Shown piece by piece: positions 6,691-7,519 of a DNA stretch of 7,519 nt (the first letter of the stretch is position 1; every line of letters begins with the position of its first letter). Source of the DNA: Pseudomonadota bacterium (GTDB lineage: Bacteria; Pseudomonadota; Gammaproteobacteria; Acidithiobacillales; Acidithiobacillaceae); the NCBI GenBank assembly GCA_021840785.1, contig JAKBXD010000093.1, positions 1 through 7,519 of the forward strand, given 5' to 3'. The position numbers and the translations under genes were made by a program. Under the pieces are notes generated by a model. It had not been told where the DNA came from, ran no database searches, and saw nothing but the letters and a program-made list of their open reading frames with translations.

Positions 6691-6753
6691 ATGCAACAAC
6701 GTTCGGCACCCCAGGAAACTATTGGCACCCCAGCCAAGCTTTGTTCCCATTGA
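6691..6753 (+). CDS. 20-codon orphan reading frame, perhaps a truncated gene start
   Basis: An ATG preceded by AAGGAG at 6677-6682 with an 8 nt spacer opens a frame of 20 codons (MQQRSAPQETIGTPAKLCSH) ending in TGA, just 8 bp before the second attC. The ribosome-binding site is good but the peptide resembles nothing I know. It may be the beginning of a gene whose remainder was deleted, or a tiny cassette peptide, or nothing. Confidence 0.22.
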   Translation: MQQRSAPQETIGTPAKLCSH

Positions 6754-6760
6754 TTTCCAA

Positions 6761-6809
6761 GTCCAACCCATCATTCCGGCGGACGCGCTAAAGCGTGCCG
6801 CTGGATTCA
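6761..6809 (+). other. attC-like site interrupted before its R' box
   Basis: R'' box GTCCAAC (6761-6767, fits RYYYAAC), then CCATCATT, a stem CCGGCGG-A-CGCGC / GCGTG-CCGCTGG around a TAAA loop with one bulged A, then ATTCA. The layout follows the attC at 213-279, and the two share CCAACCCATCATTCC (6763-6777 and 215-229). Where the first site continues ATTCAAACGTTAGAC, this one passes into group II intron sequence, so the R' box is displaced or lost. Confidence 0.65.
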
Positions 6810-6812
6810 CCG

Positions 6813-7114
6813 GTGTGTGCCGGGCATGGCACATAGCTACCCAGGTGCGAGTCCTGGGGCCAGGTTTCCGCAGAGCCGAAGGCAAGGGGGAGGGCAAGGG
6901 CGTTGTCGCGACACAGGGTCTGAAGGAAGTTGGCTCGACTCCAAAGCTGCGGGGCGATGAACAAAAACCGGATAGGAGGCGTGGTGCATCTGGGACGAGC
7001 GGGTACATGACCGCGAAGTCCTCCATCTGCGGTTGTTGGGATGCACTTTGTAAATCCGGCGGCAGCGCAGAGAGTGATGTTTTGCTTGATCACACTCACC
7101 CCTATCCCGAATAG
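6813..7114 (+). mobile_element. group II intron, 5' part only (class C, attC-targeting type)
   Basis: Directly after the attC stem the sequence begins GTGTG and shows the 5' domain of a class C group II intron as I know it: the hairpin GCCGGGCATGGC, CCAGGTGCGAGTCCTGG, a purine-rich GAAGGCAAGGGGGAGGGCAAGG tract split here as GAAGGCAAGGGGG and AGGGCAAGG, GACACAGGGTCTGAAGGAAG, the GATAGGAGGCG block, and GCGAAGTCCTCC. Placement just downstream of an attC stem-loop is the known target choice of IIC-attC introns. No reverse transcriptase/maturase gene and no domain V follow; about 300 bp on, the uracil-DNA glycosylase gene begins. The element is therefore a 5' fragment. The left boundary (6813 or 6815) and the right boundary are estimates. 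The open frame running through it is a by-product of the RNA sequence. Confidence 0.68.
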
Positions 7115-7121
7115 ATTTTTA

Positions 7122-7519
7122 ATGTCCGATTCCACGACGTATGGTGATCCTCTTACCGCGCTACTCGCTCGTGTTCGCCATTGCGAACTTTGCGCCGGGC
7201 AGCTGCCGCTTGGTGCGCGTCCGGTGCTGCAGATGGATTCGCGCGCCCGTATTTTGATCGCTGCGCAGGCACCAGGCAGGAAGGTGCACGAAACAGGTAT
7301 TCCCTTCAACGATGCCAGCGGCGATAGGCTTCGTGCCTGGCTGGGTATCCCCCGAGAGGTATTCTACGACGCCCGACAGGTGGCGCTCGTGCCCATGGGA
7401 TTCTGCTACCCAGGCACCGGAACGTCCGGAGACTTGCCGCCGCGGCCAGAGTGCGCTCGTGCCTGGCATGGGGAATTACTGCCGCATTTGCAGCATCTGC
7501 AACTCACTCTGGTCATCGG
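7122..7519 (+). CDS. uracil-DNA glycosylase family protein, 3' end outside window
   Basis: An open frame of 132 codons from the ATG at 7122 to the window edge. The protein contains RHCELCAGQLPLGARPVLQ near residues 15-33, with paired cysteines; ILIAAQAPGRKVHETGIPFN around residues 39-58, the motif-A region of the uracil-DNA glycosylase superfamily; SGDRLRAWLGI; and VPMGFCYPGTGTSGDLPPRP with a following ECARAW. These match a proteobacterial uracil-DNA glycosylase family group that removes, or is thought to remove, uracil from DNA, although the activity of this branch is less studied than family 1. The ribosome-binding site is poor (GAATAGATTTTTA). The gene starts within about 10 bp of the intron fragment, so its native promoter may have been replaced. 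Confidence 0.87.
   Translation, partial: MSDSTTYGDPLTALLARVRHCELCAGQLPLGARPVLQMDSRARILIAAQAPGRKVHETGIPFNDASGDRLRAWLGIPREVFYDARQVALVPMGFCYPGTGTSGDLPPRPECARAWHGELLPHLQHLQLTLVI

Noticed and set aside
6652..7026. 124-residue minus-strand open frame in the same region
   Set aside because: It is the complement of the intron and attC sequence and has the biased composition of a shadow frame.
6722..7114. 130-residue plus-strand open frame across the second attC and the intron fragment
   Set aside because: It runs through attC and structured intron RNA without change of character and shows no protein family; the same DNA is better explained as recombination site and ribozyme.
1..7519. CRISPR arrays, tRNA or rRNA genes, toxin-antitoxin or defence modules
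   Set aside because: No regularly spaced repeats, cloverleaf or rRNA-like sequence, or recognisable defence gene pairs were found on either strand.

Overview
The window looks like a stretch of accessory chromosome from a proteobacterium, probably a beta- or gammaproteobacterium. This rests on family resemblance: a di-haem cytochrome c peroxidase, a PAP2 domain of the DedA/PAP2/LssY type, an attC-associated group II intron and a uracil-DNA glycosylase superfamily protein. It cannot be named to species. Base composition changes sharply along the window. The 1.4-4.5 kb block is GC-rich, while the 5.2-5.5 kb region and the peroxidase gene are clearly more AT-rich, so the segment appears to be assembled from several sources.

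Left part (1-930) is integron gene-cassette territory. The possible end of an unknown gene is followed by a complete attC site (213-279), then a VOC/PhnB-fold gene (352-837), then the left half of that gene's own attC (847-882). The six bases that begin the cassette (TTAGAC) pair exactly with the R'' box at its end (GTCTAAC), as expected for one circularised cassette. The second attC is cut off by a C-terminal fragment of an ISL3-family transposase (about 932-1363), which is itself truncated at both ends.

Middle part (1364-5165). The ISL3 fragment abuts, as TAG-ATG, a 1052-residue gene that joins a complete CtpE-like P-type ATPase to a PAP2 phosphatase domain. The PAP2 part resembles the middle of DedA-PAP2-LssY proteins and stops where the LssY domain would be expected. 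On the minus strand follows prophage debris: a GH24 endolysin pseudogene with a lost start, a frameshift and an internal deletion, preceded by a small unknown ORF.

Right part (5166-7519). An AT-rich intergenic region with phased direct repeats and several TGAGA/TCTCA half-sites leads into an exported di-haem cytochrome c peroxidase (5512-6645). After it come a very short orphan reading frame and a second attC-like element sharing 15 identical bases with the first. That element runs directly into the 5' part of a group II intron of the attC-targeting IIC kind, without its reverse transcriptase. The window ends inside a uracil-DNA glycosylase family gene.

No single new multi-gene system is evident. 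The most interesting signals are the ATPase-PAP2 fusion, the cassette boundaries that can be read base by base, and two attC sites of the same lineage bracketing about 6.5 kb of unrelated cargo, each disrupted by a different mobile element.
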